A stretch of DNA of 64,000 bases, taken from NCBI GenBank assembly GCA_964410505.1, contig CAYPGR010000002.1, positions 123,346 through 187,345 of the forward strand, given 5' to 3'. This DNA comes from UBA1361 sp041656375 (GTDB lineage: Bacteria > Bacillota_I > Bacilli_A > RFN20 > CAG-826). Below are positions 33,889-43,239 of this stretch, one piece after another. Each line of letters starts with the position of its first letter. Positions within the stretch are counted from its first letter, which is position 1. The notes under the pieces were generated by a model. The model saw only the letters and a program-made list of their open reading frames with translations, was not told where the DNA came from and searched no databases. Both the position numbers and the translations under genes were made by a program.

Positions 33889-35433
33889 TTATTTAAGTAT
33901 GCTAATTCTAAAATCAATATTCGGTTTACCGTTAAAGATACTTTTTGAAAAATGGCCATAAAGCGTGCATATTTTTAAGTTTTTGATCTCCTCGCCAAGA
34001 CTAAATCCGACTAATTTAACGCCGGATTCAAGTGGTGAAATAATATGTTTTCCGTCTCTTGAAGTCTTTAAAATACCTGGATTATTCACTAAAACACTGA
34101 GTTTTGGGGAAGGCCATTTAAAGCCAAAAGGGGCTAATTCATTAATAATTTCGTAGTTTTTGACATTAATTTCGTCAAAGGTAACCTCAAAATATTTCTC
34201 TTCTTTCGCGACTAAGGGATTTGCTTCCGCAAGGCCATTAAAGGCGTGCTTAAAGGCACTAAAATCATCGCGTTTAATCGTGAGACCGCCAGCTTCAGGA
34301 TGACCCCCACTCGCAATAATGAGCGGTTTAAGGGCCGCAAAGGCTTCAACAACGTTAAAACCGTGACTACTTCTTGCACTTCCTTTTAATAAGGTAGGAT
34401 TTTCACTACTTTCGGTAAAGACAATCGATGGTTTATTAAAGGTTTGAACATAACTTTGTGCTAATAGCCCGAGCACCCCTTCAAGTTCATCACTGATGAG
34501 GACAATCGCGGGATGTTCCATTTCTTCAGGGGTTAAGTCACTGGCTTTACTCATTTTCTTGCGTTCTTCATAGACCCGCTCGACATAAGCGGCGATTTCG
34601 TAAATTCGTTTCGGGTCATCAGTTGTAAAATACTCTACTAATATATTCGCTTCATAATTTTGGCTAAGGCGACCTAATGCATTAATTCGGGGTGCGATAC
34701 GCATCCCAAAGGTGTTTTCGTCAAAATAGTTGCCGTCACTAAGGCGGACGAGCGGAAAATATTGTTTTTGATTAACGTTTTCAATGCCCAACCGTACTAA
34801 AGTGCGATTACGGCCCACAAGCGGCATCATATCCGCAATCGTCGCAATCGCAGCAAGAGTTACGAGGTAATCATCATAATAGCCAAGTATTCCATAACTA
34901 ATGACTAACGCCATATAGGCCCCGCAACTATTGATTGATGGTAAGGTTGATAAAAGTGGATGGAGAATCGCGTTTGCGTTCGGGCGTGTCGCGCCAATTT
35001 CATGGTGATCACTGACCAAGACATCGATCCCGTTCGCTCGTGCTAAAGCAATCGCTTCATGTTGACTGACACCATTATCGACCGTGATAATGAGGTGGAT
35101 ATCGCGTTTAATAAGTTTTTCGACGATTTTGCGATTAATGCCGTAGCCATCCTTATAGCGACTCGGAATCATCGTACTCACTTTTTTGCCGCGCTTCATA
35201 AAGGCATACTTTAGGATGCTTGTTGCCAAAATCCCGTCAGCGTCATAATCGCCATATATTAAGACTTCTTCATCACGCGTTATCGCTACTTCAACACGGG
35301 CGATAAAGTCAAAATAAGAAGAAAAAGCGCTGACATCGGGAAGATCACCGACGGTGACTGGAGCCCGTAACTTATCATAGTCTTCTGGGGTTAGTTCGAG
35401 ATAATTTAATAGTTTTAAAAGAAATGAATCCAT
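33889..35433 (-). CDS. recJ: Single-stranded-DNA exonuclease RecJ, short form
   Basis: 514 aa, shorter than the usual 560-780. DHH phosphoesterase motifs: IYGDYDADGILA, ITVDNGVSQHEA, VLVSDHHEIG and ATIADMMPLVGR. The DHHA1 part is GSARSSHGFNVVEAFAAL and ASGGHPEAGGLTI. The C-terminal OB domain is present but the long extra domain is missing. ATG at 35433 directly follows the T-run of the secDF terminator, so no Shine-Dalgarno can exist. TGA-TAGTAT at -15 to -7 could be an extended -10 box for a leaderless transcript. Confidence 0.92.
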   Translation of the reverse strand: MDSFLLKLLNYLELTPEDYDKLRAPVTVGDLPDVSAFSSYFDFIARVEVAITRDEEVLIYGDYDADGILATSILKYAFMKRGKKVSTMIPSRYKDGYGINRKIVEKLIKRDIHLIITVDNGVSQHEAIALARANGIDVLVSDHHEIGATRPNANAILHPLLSTLPSINSCGAYMALVISYGILGYYDDYLVTLAAIATIADMMPLVGRNRTLVRLGIENVNQKQYFPLVRLSDGNYFDENTFGMRIAPRINALGRLSQNYEANILVEYFTTDDPKRIYEIAAYVERVYEERKKMSKASDLTPEEMEHPAIVLISDELEGVLGLLAQSYVQTFNKPSIVFTESSENPTLLKGSARSSHGFNVVEAFAALKPLIIASGGHPEAGGLTIKRDDFSAFKHAFNGLAEANPLVAKEEKYFEVTFDEINVKNYEIINELAPFGFKWPSPKLSVLVNNPGILKTSRDGKHIISPLESGVKLVGFSLGEEIKNLKICTLYGHFSKSIFNGKPNIDFRISILK

Positions 35434-35439
35434 AAAAAA

Positions 35440-35466
35440 ATACTATCACAAGGATAGTACTTTTTC
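35440..35466 (-). terminator. Terminator of secDF, abutting the recJ start codon
   Basis: GTACTATC and GATAGTA arms with a T-run that ends immediately before the recJ ATG. Confidence 0.8.
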
Positions 35467-35483
35467 TTTGAATGTAATTAAGA

Positions 35484-38108
35484 TTAGTCGTTAATGCCGA
35501 TAAAGATCGCTTCTTCAGGTTCGCCTGACTTACTCTTGATCGACGTTCTTTGTTCTTTCGATAATTTGATTTCTTTCCGGCGACGTGGCATCAAGGAGAA
35601 TAAGTTTAAGGTTGTACTTAAGAGGAGGGTATTGAATTTTGAGACGACGAGAAGCGTCACGAGCACGGCAACAAGGCCGGCCAGATAGACACTGCTAACG
35701 GCAATTGGTCCAAGTAAGGTAAAGACGACAAAGGCTAAGCTGAAGATTAAGACAAAGACATAAAGGGCACTTAAGCTATAGCGGTGACCTAAGTCAAAGC
35801 GTTCGCGGATGGTTAAGTTTTTCACGCTTTGATCTTTCTCAACGTCACGTGTGTTTGTAAAGATAAGGACATTGAGAAAGCCAACAAAGAGAATCGCGAC
35901 AAAGGCACCCATGGTGGCCAGTGGCGGAATTGCTAAGCGAGCGACCATAAAGAAGAGGAAGACAAGGGCGGCACTGACAAAACCTTCAATAAAGGTGGTG
36001 ACACCGCGTGTAATACCGAAGCGAATGGCGAGATATAGGGCCATGACGGCTAAACTCACGAGGGCGACCCATGCAATGCGGCCGAAGTGTGGGGTTAAGG
36101 CTACTTTACGGACATCATTGAAGGAGACGGTGGCGTTATCATCGCGGAGTTTGACGATTTCTTCAAGCGCTTGGGTTAAAGTGCCTGCGCGCATCGATTC
36201 GTTTTCGGCCGTTTTATAAGTGACCGCTTCGTTGCCATCATAGTTACCAACAAGGTCATAGACATAGAACGTGTAAGTGACCTCGATTTCTGTTTCACCA
36301 ACTTCTTCTAAAGTAGTAAAGACATGGGTTTCAGTGACAGGATTACCGTCTCTAGTCATCACTTCAAGATTTTCACCATCGATTTCGATGTATGAAAGTA
36401 AAAGAAGTGGGTTATTCGTTTGGGAAAGTGCCGTAATCGGACTATTCTCACTTACTTGGAAATAAACCCGAGTGGTGTTTTCGTTATATTTAATAATGTT
36501 ATAAGGATTAATTTGGGTGAATGCCCCAAAGATTAATAGTAAGAGGGCACTGACAACGGACAATGATCCAAGCGCTAAAACATTCACTTTTGCTTTGGCG
36601 TCAGGTTTGTGATTAACAAAGCGACCGAAGTAAGTTTGTTTTTCATCTTTCAAGGGGTTAGGTACTTTCGTTTCATTAATGCCGTAGAAACCAAAGGTCG
36701 TACTCGATAAACGATTATTGGCAAGTAACGGCAGAATCAGGGCGTTGTGGAGTAAGACACTCACAAGCATGACAATACTACCAAAGATTAAGGTCGTGGC
36801 AAAGCCGGCCATCGTCGCGCCACCAAAGAAGTAAGTAAAGACACCGGTAATGAGTAAGAGCACGAGCATATCAATGGTCATAAATGAAGAGCGCGCGATC
36901 GCTTCATTATGGGCTTTTTTCATGCTCCGTCCTTTGTAGACTTCATTACGGAATTTCGCACTATAGATAATCGTACTCATTAAGCTCACAAGCGACACAA
37001 TCAATAGACCGACTAAGGCACTGGTGGAAAGTTCAACTTGAATAGCGTTAAAGATAAAGACGGTCCCTAAGAACGTCAAAAGACCACTACTTAAGGCATT
37101 AATAATCGGTAGTCGATAGATTGCGAAAGCAATGACAAGGACCACTAAGAAAGTAATAAGCGCAGCAAATAAGGTTGCACTGAGGGCTAAGTTATCGCGG
37201 TTGCCTAAATTAATAAGTGGTTCAACACTTGGATTTGTATATTTATTAGCAAAGAGGAATTCAACTTTATAATCAAGGGTCCCCGCGTTAAAGACGTTTG
37301 CCATATAACGGGCGGTATCACTTGCTTTTTTAATTTGGGCGGTGGTGTATTCGGTTTGACCTTCTTGGGCACCTTCAAGCGGACTGGCAACGCCAATTTC
37401 GGTTTTTTCATCATTCCACCACATCGAGCGGAAATCAAACGTTAAGAAGATTTTGCCTTGAGTATCGCCTTTAGGGTCAAGGTAGCTATCTTTATCAGGG
37501 TCAAAGTCACTCCACATGACGATGGAGGCTTCTTTGACTAAACTTGGGCGATCTTCGCCTTCAGCCGCTTCACCCGATCCTTTTTCGCTTTGAATGGATT
37601 CAGCCACTTTAACGATGTTTGTTTCAAAAAGTTCAGGATTACTCAGTGGGAAAATGATAAACGGGTATGGACCCCGATATTCAACGCGGGCCCGAACATC
37701 TTTAAAGACTTCTTCAGCACTTAGTTGAGCTTCGGTATTATCGTCATCGCCAATGCGAATCGTGAAGTTAGCATTATAGTTTAAGTAAACTTGTAACCGT
37801 TTGTATTCTTCATCACTTTGTAAGGTGGTGGAGGCACGAATAATATTAGTGCCTTCTTTGGCAATATTATATTCACTGACCCCGAAGTTTTTCATCCGAC
37901 GATCCATCATACTCGCCACTTCATCAATCGCGGTATAGTCGGTAAAGACGTTATCAGGATTTTCCTTATCGCTTAAGCGATAGACAAATTCACGGCCACT
38001 TTGATATTCGTGGTTTGTCACGAGATTACGTAGTGGTGTAATCGTATTTAAGGCTGCCCCAATAATAATGGTAAATGTTAGGGTTAGGTAGGCAATTAGT
38101 CGACGCAT
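35484..38108 (-). CDS. secDF: Protein translocase subunit SecDF (fused)
   Basis: Proton-driven accessory subunits of the Sec translocon, fused as in Bacillus. 874 aa. One N-terminal membrane helix, a large extracytoplasmic P1 domain (about 30-300) with an acidic Ser/Glu-rich insertion, then five helices (SecD part). A second extracytoplasmic loop follows, then five to six helices (SecF part). It ends with a basic cytoplasmic tail (LMPRRRKEIKLSKEQR). The family's D-G motif region is divergent, so the annotation rests on topology and order. SD GGAGG before ATG. Confidence 0.88.
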   Translation of the reverse strand: MRRLIAYLTLTFTIIIGAALNTITPLRNLVTNHEYQSGREFVYRLSDKENPDNVFTDYTAIDEVASMMDRRMKNFGVSEYNIAKEGTNIIRASTTLQSDEEYKRLQVYLNYNANFTIRIGDDDNTEAQLSAEEVFKDVRARVEYRGPYPFIIFPLSNPELFETNIVKVAESIQSEKGSGEAAEGEDRPSLVKEASIVMWSDFDPDKDSYLDPKGDTQGKIFLTFDFRSMWWNDEKTEIGVASPLEGAQEGQTEYTTAQIKKASDTARYMANVFNAGTLDYKVEFLFANKYTNPSVEPLINLGNRDNLALSATLFAALITFLVVLVIAFAIYRLPIINALSSGLLTFLGTVFIFNAIQVELSTSALVGLLIVSLVSLMSTIIYSAKFRNEVYKGRSMKKAHNEAIARSSFMTIDMLVLLLITGVFTYFFGGATMAGFATTLIFGSIVMLVSVLLHNALILPLLANNRLSSTTFGFYGINETKVPNPLKDEKQTYFGRFVNHKPDAKAKVNVLALGSLSVVSALLLLIFGAFTQINPYNIIKYNENTTRVYFQVSENSPITALSQTNNPLLLLSYIEIDGENLEVMTRDGNPVTETHVFTTLEEVGETEIEVTYTFYVYDLVGNYDGNEAVTYKTAENESMRAGTLTQALEEIVKLRDDNATVSFNDVRKVALTPHFGRIAWVALVSLAVMALYLAIRFGITRGVTTFIEGFVSAALVFLFFMVARLAIPPLATMGAFVAILFVGFLNVLIFTNTRDVEKDQSVKNLTIRERFDLGHRYSLSALYVFVLIFSLAFVVFTLLGPIAVSSVYLAGLVAVLVTLLVVSKFNTLLLSTTLNLFSLMPRRRKEIKLSKEQRTSIKSKSGEPEEAIFIGIND

Positions 38109-38142
38109 AAGTGGTCCTCCATCATAATAAAAAATTAGTCGA

Positions 38143-38180
38143 TGTCATTTATCGCTTTAATAGAATACTATTAAATGACA
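38143..38180 (-). promoter_or_regulatory. Long inverted repeat upstream of secDF
   Basis: TGTCATTT (38143-38150) pairs with AAATGACA (38173-38180), and inside it TAATAG pairs with CTATTA. On the minus strand it is followed 8 nt later by a T-run, so it may be a ruvB terminator or a secDF attenuator. Confidence 0.5.
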
Positions 38181-38228
38181 TTTTTAACAACAAAAATAAA
38201 GTGTGGGCCTTATTTTAAGGCGGATTCC

Positions 38229-39233
38229 TTAAAATAGCGAAGTTTGGCGTGGTTTCTTAAGATGAGCGTAAGCTTTTTCACTCGCTACCCGGCCTCTAGG
38301 GGTTTTGTCAATCATCCCAATTTGCAGTAAATAAGGTTCATAGACGTCTTCCAAATTCGTGAGTTCTTCACCAATCGCATTAGCTAATGTTTCAAGGCCA
38401 ACGGGTCCCCCTTTAAAGCGTTCAATAAGGGTGGAGAGATAGGCAATATCAACATCATCAAGCCCAAGTGGATCAACCCGTAAATGGGAGAGGGCTTCAA
38501 GACATAATTCCTTTTCAATCACATTTAGTCCACTAAAAGTAGCAAAGTCACGAATCCGCCGAAAAAGGCGATTGGCAATCCGCGGGGTCCGCCGACTGCG
38601 TTTCGCGATTTCAAGGGCGGCGTTATCACTAATCGTTAAATTAAACACGCGACTCGTTCGTTTGATGATATCAAAGATATCTTGCTCTTCATAGTAATCG
38701 ATTTTTTCACTAATGCCAAAGCGTGCTCGTAACGGACTCGATAAATCCCCAGCCCGCGTGGTGGCACCAACGAGGGTAAAGGGCGGTAAATCGACTTCAA
38801 GATTTTTGATATTACCGTCAATGTTAATCATTACTTGTAATTTATAGTCTTCCATCGCGCTATAAAGGACTTCTTCAACTACACGGGGAAGGCGATGAAT
38901 TTCATCAATAAACAAAACATCACCTGCTTCAAGGACGGTTAAAATCGCGGCAAGATCACCTGCTTTTTCAATGCTTGGCCCATTAATGACTTTAATATTG
39001 GCGTCCATTTCATGGGCGATAATATGGGCGAGGGTCGTTTTTCCTAATCCAGGTGGGCCAAAAAGCAAAACATGATCGAGTACTTCATGTCGGGTTTTCG
39101 CGGCATGAATAAAAATATGAAGATTATGTTTCAGCGCTTGTTGGCCGACATATTCACTTAATGTTTGCGGCCGAAGCGTGACTTCCATCGTCCGTTCACT
39201 ATCACTCGCGTGATTGCTGACGACGCGACTCAT
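38229..39233 (-). CDS. ruvB: Holliday junction branch-migration helicase RuvB
   Basis: AAA+ motor of RuvABC. 334 aa. Walker A is GPPGLGKTTLAHIIA, Walker B VLFIDEIHRLPR. Sensor 1 is in VGATTRAGDLSSPLRARFG (also the family signature), followed by RRTPRIANRLFRRIRDFA (sensor 2). The C-terminal winged helix ends with TPRGRVASEKAYAHL. It follows ruvA by 2 nt with GGAGAGG upstream. Confidence 0.97.
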   Translation of the reverse strand: MSRVVSNHASDSERTMEVTLRPQTLSEYVGQQALKHNLHIFIHAAKTRHEVLDHVLLFGPPGLGKTTLAHIIAHEMDANIKVINGPSIEKAGDLAAILTVLEAGDVLFIDEIHRLPRVVEEVLYSAMEDYKLQVMINIDGNIKNLEVDLPPFTLVGATTRAGDLSSPLRARFGISEKIDYYEEQDIFDIIKRTSRVFNLTISDNAALEIAKRSRRTPRIANRLFRRIRDFATFSGLNVIEKELCLEALSHLRVDPLGLDDVDIAYLSTLIERFKGGPVGLETLANAIGEELTNLEDVYEPYLLQIGMIDKTPRGRVASEKAYAHLKKPRQTSLF

Positions 39234-39235
39234 GG

Positions 39236-39796
39236 TTAACCTCTCCGTAACTCATTAAGGGCAAGTTTGAGGAGTTCATTCGCCGTTAATGATTTACTTG
39301 ATACTTTTTTGATGACTTTGGTAATTTCTGCCTTTTTAAAGCCGAGATTCGTTAAACCGATGATGACTTCTTCTTCATAAGGGTTCTCACCACGGTTCGT
39401 GTTGGTCTCAAGTTTTCCTTTTAAGTCAAGAATCATTTGACTTGCCCCTTTTGGGCCAACACCAGGTAGTTTTTTTAGATAGGCTAAATCTTCGGTCGTG
39501 ATGGCGTTAAAGAATTTATCCGGGGTCGTCGCAGTTAAGATACCAAGGGCGGTTTTCGGGCCAATCCCATTGACATTAATTAGTTTGATAAAAAGTTCTT
39601 TTTCGCTTAAATCCCCAAAACCGATTAAATATTGGTCATCTTCACGAATGACTTGATATGTATAAAGAAAAAGTTCGGAACCAAGCGGTACTTCTGGTAA
39701 TGAGGGGACTTTCACTTCATAAAAAACATGATTGACATCTAAAATAATTTCAGTGACGGTTTGTTTGAAAACAATGCCTTTTAAACCATAAATCAT
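39236..39796 (-). CDS. ruvA: Holliday junction DNA-binding protein RuvA
   Basis: 186 aa. N-terminal OB fold (MIYGLKGIVFKQTVTEIILDVNHVFYEVKVP), two helix-hairpin-helix motifs in the middle (LINVNGIGPKTALGIL and LKKLPGVGPKGASQMILDLKGK), and the C-terminal RuvB-binding three-helix domain (EEVIIGLTNLGFKKAEI). The start codon overlaps the stop of the small ORF at 39793-39891 (ATGA). Confidence 0.95.
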   Translation of the reverse strand: MIYGLKGIVFKQTVTEIILDVNHVFYEVKVPSLPEVPLGSELFLYTYQVIREDDQYLIGFGDLSEKELFIKLINVNGIGPKTALGILTATTPDKFFNAITTEDLAYLKKLPGVGPKGASQMILDLKGKLETNTNRGENPYEEEVIIGLTNLGFKKAEITKVIKKVSSKSLTANELLKLALNELRRG

Positions 39797-39891
39797 GCAC
39801 TCACCATCCTTATAAAAATTAATAATATAACAAAGAGAACGACGCTAATAAGACCCGCATAGAGTGCTGGGGTAAGTTTATCTTTCTTCAC
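39793..39891 (-). CDS. 32-aa single-helix membrane microprotein between nadE and ruvA
   Basis: Begins at GTG (39891), inside the 3' end of nadE. It encodes a charged start (KKDKLTP), one transmembrane helix of about 20 residues (LYAGLISVVLFVILLIFI) and a short basic end (RMVSA). Its TGA stop overlaps the ruvA ATG. The coupling on both sides and clean helix favour a real gene, but the ribosome-binding site is weak and no family is recognised. Confidence 0.45.
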   Translation of the reverse strand: MKKDKLTPALYAGLISVVLFVILLIFIRMVSA

Positions 39892-40612
39892 GCCGATACG
39901 CTCGTGGTCGTGGTGTCTTATCCCGCTTATGGGCACTTATCCGGTGAAGGGCAAGGGCGCGCGTCTTGACGTGTTCACTCACCGGTTTACCAAGTAAGAA
40001 AGCATCAAGCTCAGGATAAGTAATTCCCATCTCATTTTCATCGGTTTGCCCAAGATATAATCCTGCGGTTGGGACTTTATTGACAATAGCGGATGTGACC
40101 CCTAATAATTTAGCGGCTTCGCGCACTTCACCTTTTGTCAGTGAATTAATGACAAAAAGATCAACGGCGCCATCACCATGTTTGGTAAAGTATCCGGTAT
40201 AAAGTTCATCTAAGTTATCTGTTCCTAAAACGAGTTTACTGTGGGTTTGTCCAAGGGCGTATAACGTCACCATCCGGAGTCGGACTTTGGTGTTAATCTT
40301 ACTTAATGCATTTAATGGGGCATGTTGTTCTAAATTAGCAACAAGGGCATGATATTCGGCACTTAAATTAATATCTAAATACTTTAATCCGTGGACCCGG
40401 CATAGTTCGCGGGCATCTTCTAAATCTTGGGGATGACTATCAATATCAATAATCACACATAAAAGTTGGTCTCCAACTGCGTCTTGGGCAAGACGGGCAA
40501 CAACTGCACTATCAAGGCCACCGCTAAGGCCAAGAATATAACCATTAAAGCCTTTAGCCTTTCGTTTTAGATAGCGGGTGATAACACGAAGGTATTGTGA
40601 TAAGGTTTCCAT
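39878..40612 (-). CDS. nadE: NH3-dependent NAD+ synthetase
   Basis: Amidates deamido-NAD as the last step of NAD synthesis. 244 aa, the single-domain form without the glutaminase domain. PP-loop LGLSGGLDSAVVARLA near residues 27-42, LGTDNLDELYTGYFTKHGDGAVD in the middle, and NSLTKGEVREAAKLLGV, all family motifs. SD AGGAGG just before ATG; starts 8 nt after obg. Together with NadD this window holds two consecutive steps of NAD synthesis. Confidence 0.95.
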   Translation of the reverse strand: METLSQYLRVITRYLKRKAKGFNGYILGLSGGLDSAVVARLAQDAVGDQLLCVIIDIDSHPQDLEDARELCRVHGLKYLDINLSAEYHALVANLEQHAPLNALSKINTKVRLRMVTLYALGQTHSKLVLGTDNLDELYTGYFTKHGDGAVDLFVINSLTKGEVREAAKLLGVTSAIVNKVPTAGLYLGQTDENEMGITYPELDAFLLGKPVSEHVKTRALALHRISAHKRDKTPRPRAYRREER

Positions 40613-40620
40613 ACATCCTC

Positions 40621-41904
40621 CTAACGATAATATTCAAATTCAAAGTCAACAAGAATGACCGTATCGCCATCTTTAATGCCAGCATTTTCAAGGGCGGTTT
40701 CCACCCCAACCTCCCGGAGGTAATTAAGAAGCGATAAGACTGCCTCTTCACTGTTAAGGGTATATTTAGCGTAACGTTCTTCAACAGCAGGACCACTCAC
40801 TCGGTAGACATTTTTACCTTCTTTGGTAATGGTAAACACGGAAGGATCAGCCGCTTTGGTTAAATCATATTCACGATATTTAAGGTTCGACCCGGTTTCA
40901 TCGACTAATTCAATTTGCGGTGCGTTCGAGATCGTTTCATCAATCGCATTAAGAAGGGTATCGATATTTTCATTTAATAAACTACTAAAACCAATCACAT
41001 CATGATCTTTCAGCTTTTTAGCAAACGCTTTGATCTTTTTCGTGACTTCAGGACTTTCTTCCTTGGAAACACTGACGATAAAAGGACGATCTTCTAAGCC
41101 ATAACCATAATTTTTAACTTCTTCCCGAAGCAATTTGTATTCAGCATAGAAATCATGACTATTTTCGCCGTCAATGATAAAGAGGAGGGCACGGCATCTT
41201 TGGGCGTGACGAAGAAAGCGTAAGCCTAATCCTTTGCCTAAATGAGCGCCTTTAATAATACCGGGTAAGTCACTAGCTACAAAACTATGGCCACTTGGGG
41301 TCTTGACGACACCTAGTTCAGGATTAAGGGTCGTAAAAGGATAACTGGCAATAGCGGGACGGGCGTCGCTAATCACACTAAGAAGGGTAGATTTTCCTGC
41401 ATTAGGTAAACCGATAAAGCCGATATCCGCTAAAAGTTTAAGTTCGAGAGTTAAGGAAAACTCTTCGCCCTGGACGCCGTTTTCCGCAATTCGAGGCACA
41501 CGGTTTAAACTACTTTTAAAAGCCGTATTACCGCGGCCACCACGGCCACCTTTAGCGATACAGATCGTTTCGCCAACATGTTTAAAGTCAGCAATTACTT
41601 CGCGTGTTGGTTCTAAAAAAACGACGGTACCGACTGGGACATTTACATAAAGATCTTCACCACTCCGACCATATTGGTTTTTAACCGCACCATTGCCGCC
41701 GTTATTAGCTTTAATTTTAAGGCCAAAGCGAAAATCACTTAGGGTTGAAATATTATGGGTGGCAACAAAATAGATGGAACCACCCCGGCCACCATTGCCG
41801 CCATCAGGACCGCCTTTAGGAACGTATTTTTCATGACGGAAACTGACCATACCGTTTCCGCCGTTCCCGGCTTTGACACTAATTTTAACTTGATCGACAA
41901 ACAT
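40621..41904 (-). CDS. obg: Ribosome-associated GTPase Obg/CgtA
   Basis: 427 aa with three domains. Glycine-rich Obg fold (1 to about 158; GGPDGGNGGRGGSIYF, then GRGGRGNTAFKSS). G domain: G1 GLPNAGKSTLLS, switch I ASYPFTTLNPELG, G3 DLPGIIKGAHLGKGLG. C-terminal OCT domain (about 345-427). G4 is altered: the expected NKxD appears as VSVSKEES. Acts in late 50S assembly and stress control. Its start overlaps the stop of the upstream glycosyltransferase by one base. Confidence 0.96.
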   Translation of the reverse strand: MFVDQVKISVKAGNGGNGMVSFRHEKYVPKGGPDGGNGGRGGSIYFVATHNISTLSDFRFGLKIKANNGGNGAVKNQYGRSGEDLYVNVPVGTVVFLEPTREVIADFKHVGETICIAKGGRGGRGNTAFKSSLNRVPRIAENGVQGEEFSLTLELKLLADIGFIGLPNAGKSTLLSVISDARPAIASYPFTTLNPELGVVKTPSGHSFVASDLPGIIKGAHLGKGLGLRFLRHAQRCRALLFIIDGENSHDFYAEYKLLREEVKNYGYGLEDRPFIVSVSKEESPEVTKKIKAFAKKLKDHDVIGFSSLLNENIDTLLNAIDETISNAPQIELVDETGSNLKYREYDLTKAADPSVFTITKEGKNVYRVSGPAVEERYAKYTLNSEEAVLSLLNYLREVGVETALENAGIKDGDTVILVDFEFEYYR

Positions 41905-42866
41905 TAGCGGACTTCCTTTACCGATTCAATGACAAAAAATGGTCGTTTTTGCGTTTCATTGAACGTTTTTGCGAGATAGATAGCAATAAGGCTTAAATTG
42001 AGTAGTAACACGGTTGTCAGAATCAAAGCGATATTAATCACGAGGAATAAACCGTGATTGATAAATGGAAACACGAGAACACTTGTCATTTCTAAAATGA
42101 ACAAGACAAGTTGGGTAATAGAACTAAGGCCAGCGATAATGCCGATGAGCATCGCAAACTTAAAGACAAAGTTAAGCGGTTTCGTTGACGTAATGGTAAT
42201 CGAGTTAATCGCTAAGTCAATCATCGATTTCATATTGTAATGTGTTTTACCATGTTCCCGTTTTGGCCGTGAAAAGGCAACTTCTGCCGTTTTAAAGCCA
42301 ACATAAGGAACTTCAACCCGGAACACGCGATTGCTTTCGGGTAACTTAATGACTTCATTGAGTACGCGACGACTCAATAAGCGATAGTGACCGACGTTTT
42401 GAGGAATGCGGACCTTGCCGCTTAAGTTATCAATTACTTTATAAAATTGCTTTGCGGTGAAGCGTTTGATCCAGGCATCTTCTTTCCGACTAGCACGGCG
42501 CGCATTCACCACTTCAAACCCTTTTTCAAAAAGTTCGAGCATTGGCGCAATGAGTTCGGGTGGATCTTGTAAGTCAGCGTCAATCGGAATAATGGCGTCC
42601 CCCTTGGCGACACTAAGTCCCGCCGCAACAGCTGCTTCATGACCGAAATTACGACTGAGGTTAACGACTTTTAAAAATGGGTATTTTGATTGCGCTTCAT
42701 AGAGGATATCAAGCGTTTTATCGCGGCTTCCATCATTGACTGCAACAACTTCAAAAGTATAACCACTATTAATCTTTATGATCTCATCGATCTTTGTTAA
42801 AAAATGGGGAACCATTGGTTCTTCGTTGTACATGGGCACAACGATCGACACTAATTTTTTTGCCAT
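41904..42866 (-). CDS. Family 2 glycosyltransferase with two C-terminal membrane helices
   Basis: 320 aa, like the polyprenyl-phosphate sugar transferases (DPM/CsbB/GtrB type). GT-A fold: VVPMYNEEPMVPHFL, VNDGSRDKTLDIL, NFGHEAAVAAGLSVA, and the metal-binding DADLQDPPEL. Two hydrophobic helices lie near residues 232-262 and 270-295. It probably charges undecaprenyl phosphate with a sugar for surface glycan or glycolipid; the actual sugar cannot be told. SD AGAGGT before ATG; operon with obg. Confidence 0.88.
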   Translation of the reverse strand: MAKKLVSIVVPMYNEEPMVPHFLTKIDEIIKINSGYTFEVVAVNDGSRDKTLDILYEAQSKYPFLKVVNLSRNFGHEAAVAAGLSVAKGDAIIPIDADLQDPPELIAPMLELFEKGFEVVNARRASRKEDAWIKRFTAKQFYKVIDNLSGKVRIPQNVGHYRLLSRRVLNEVIKLPESNRVFRVEVPYVGFKTAEVAFSRPKREHGKTHYNMKSMIDLAINSITITSTKPLNFVFKFAMLIGIIAGLSSITQLVLFILEMTSVLVFPFINHGLFLVINIALILTTVLLLNLSLIAIYLAKTFNETQKRPFFVIESVKEVR

Positions 42867-42910
42867 ATCTACCTCTATTCTTATCTATTTTATTATAAGT
42901 AATAAAAAAA

Positions 42911-42936
42911 GACCATCGTAGTAGTCTAAGATGGTC
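42911..42936 (-). terminator. Terminator of the rplU-prp-rpmA operon
   Basis: GACCATC and GATGGTC arms with a 12-nt loop and a run of seven T on the minus strand, 16 nt after the rpmA stop. Confidence 0.88.
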
Positions 42937-42951
42937 ATTATTTTTTAATTC

Positions 42952-43239
42952 TTATTCAGCGACTGGATAAACGCTTACACGTTTACGACTTTTACCTAAG
43001 CGTTCAAAGCGGACAATCCCAGAAACGGTGGCGAAGATGGTGTCATCACTACCCCGCATGGCGTTTACTCCTGGATAAATTTTTGTACCACGTTGACGAT
43101 ATAAAATAGCACCGGCAGTTGCAAATTGGCCATCAGCCCGTTTTGCACCTAAACGCCGTCCAGCGGAGTCCCGTCCGTTTCTTGTCGAACCAACACCTTT
43201 TTTACTGGCAAAGAATTGTAGATTTAAGATAAATTTCAT
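42952..43239 (-). CDS. rpmA: 50S ribosomal protein L27 with cleavable N-terminus
   Basis: 95 aa. N-terminal extension MKFILNLQFFA, followed by the usual SKKGVGSTRNGRDSAGRRLGAK. The LQFFA motif is the Prp protease site of Firmicutes L27; removal is needed for L27 to reach the peptidyl-transferase centre. The protease gene lies immediately upstream, overlapping by 4 nt. Confidence 0.97.
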   Translation of the reverse strand: MKFILNLQFFASKKGVGSTRNGRDSAGRRLGAKRADGQFATAGAILYRQRGTKIYPGVNAMRGSDDTIFATVSGIVRFERLGKSRKRVSVYPVAE

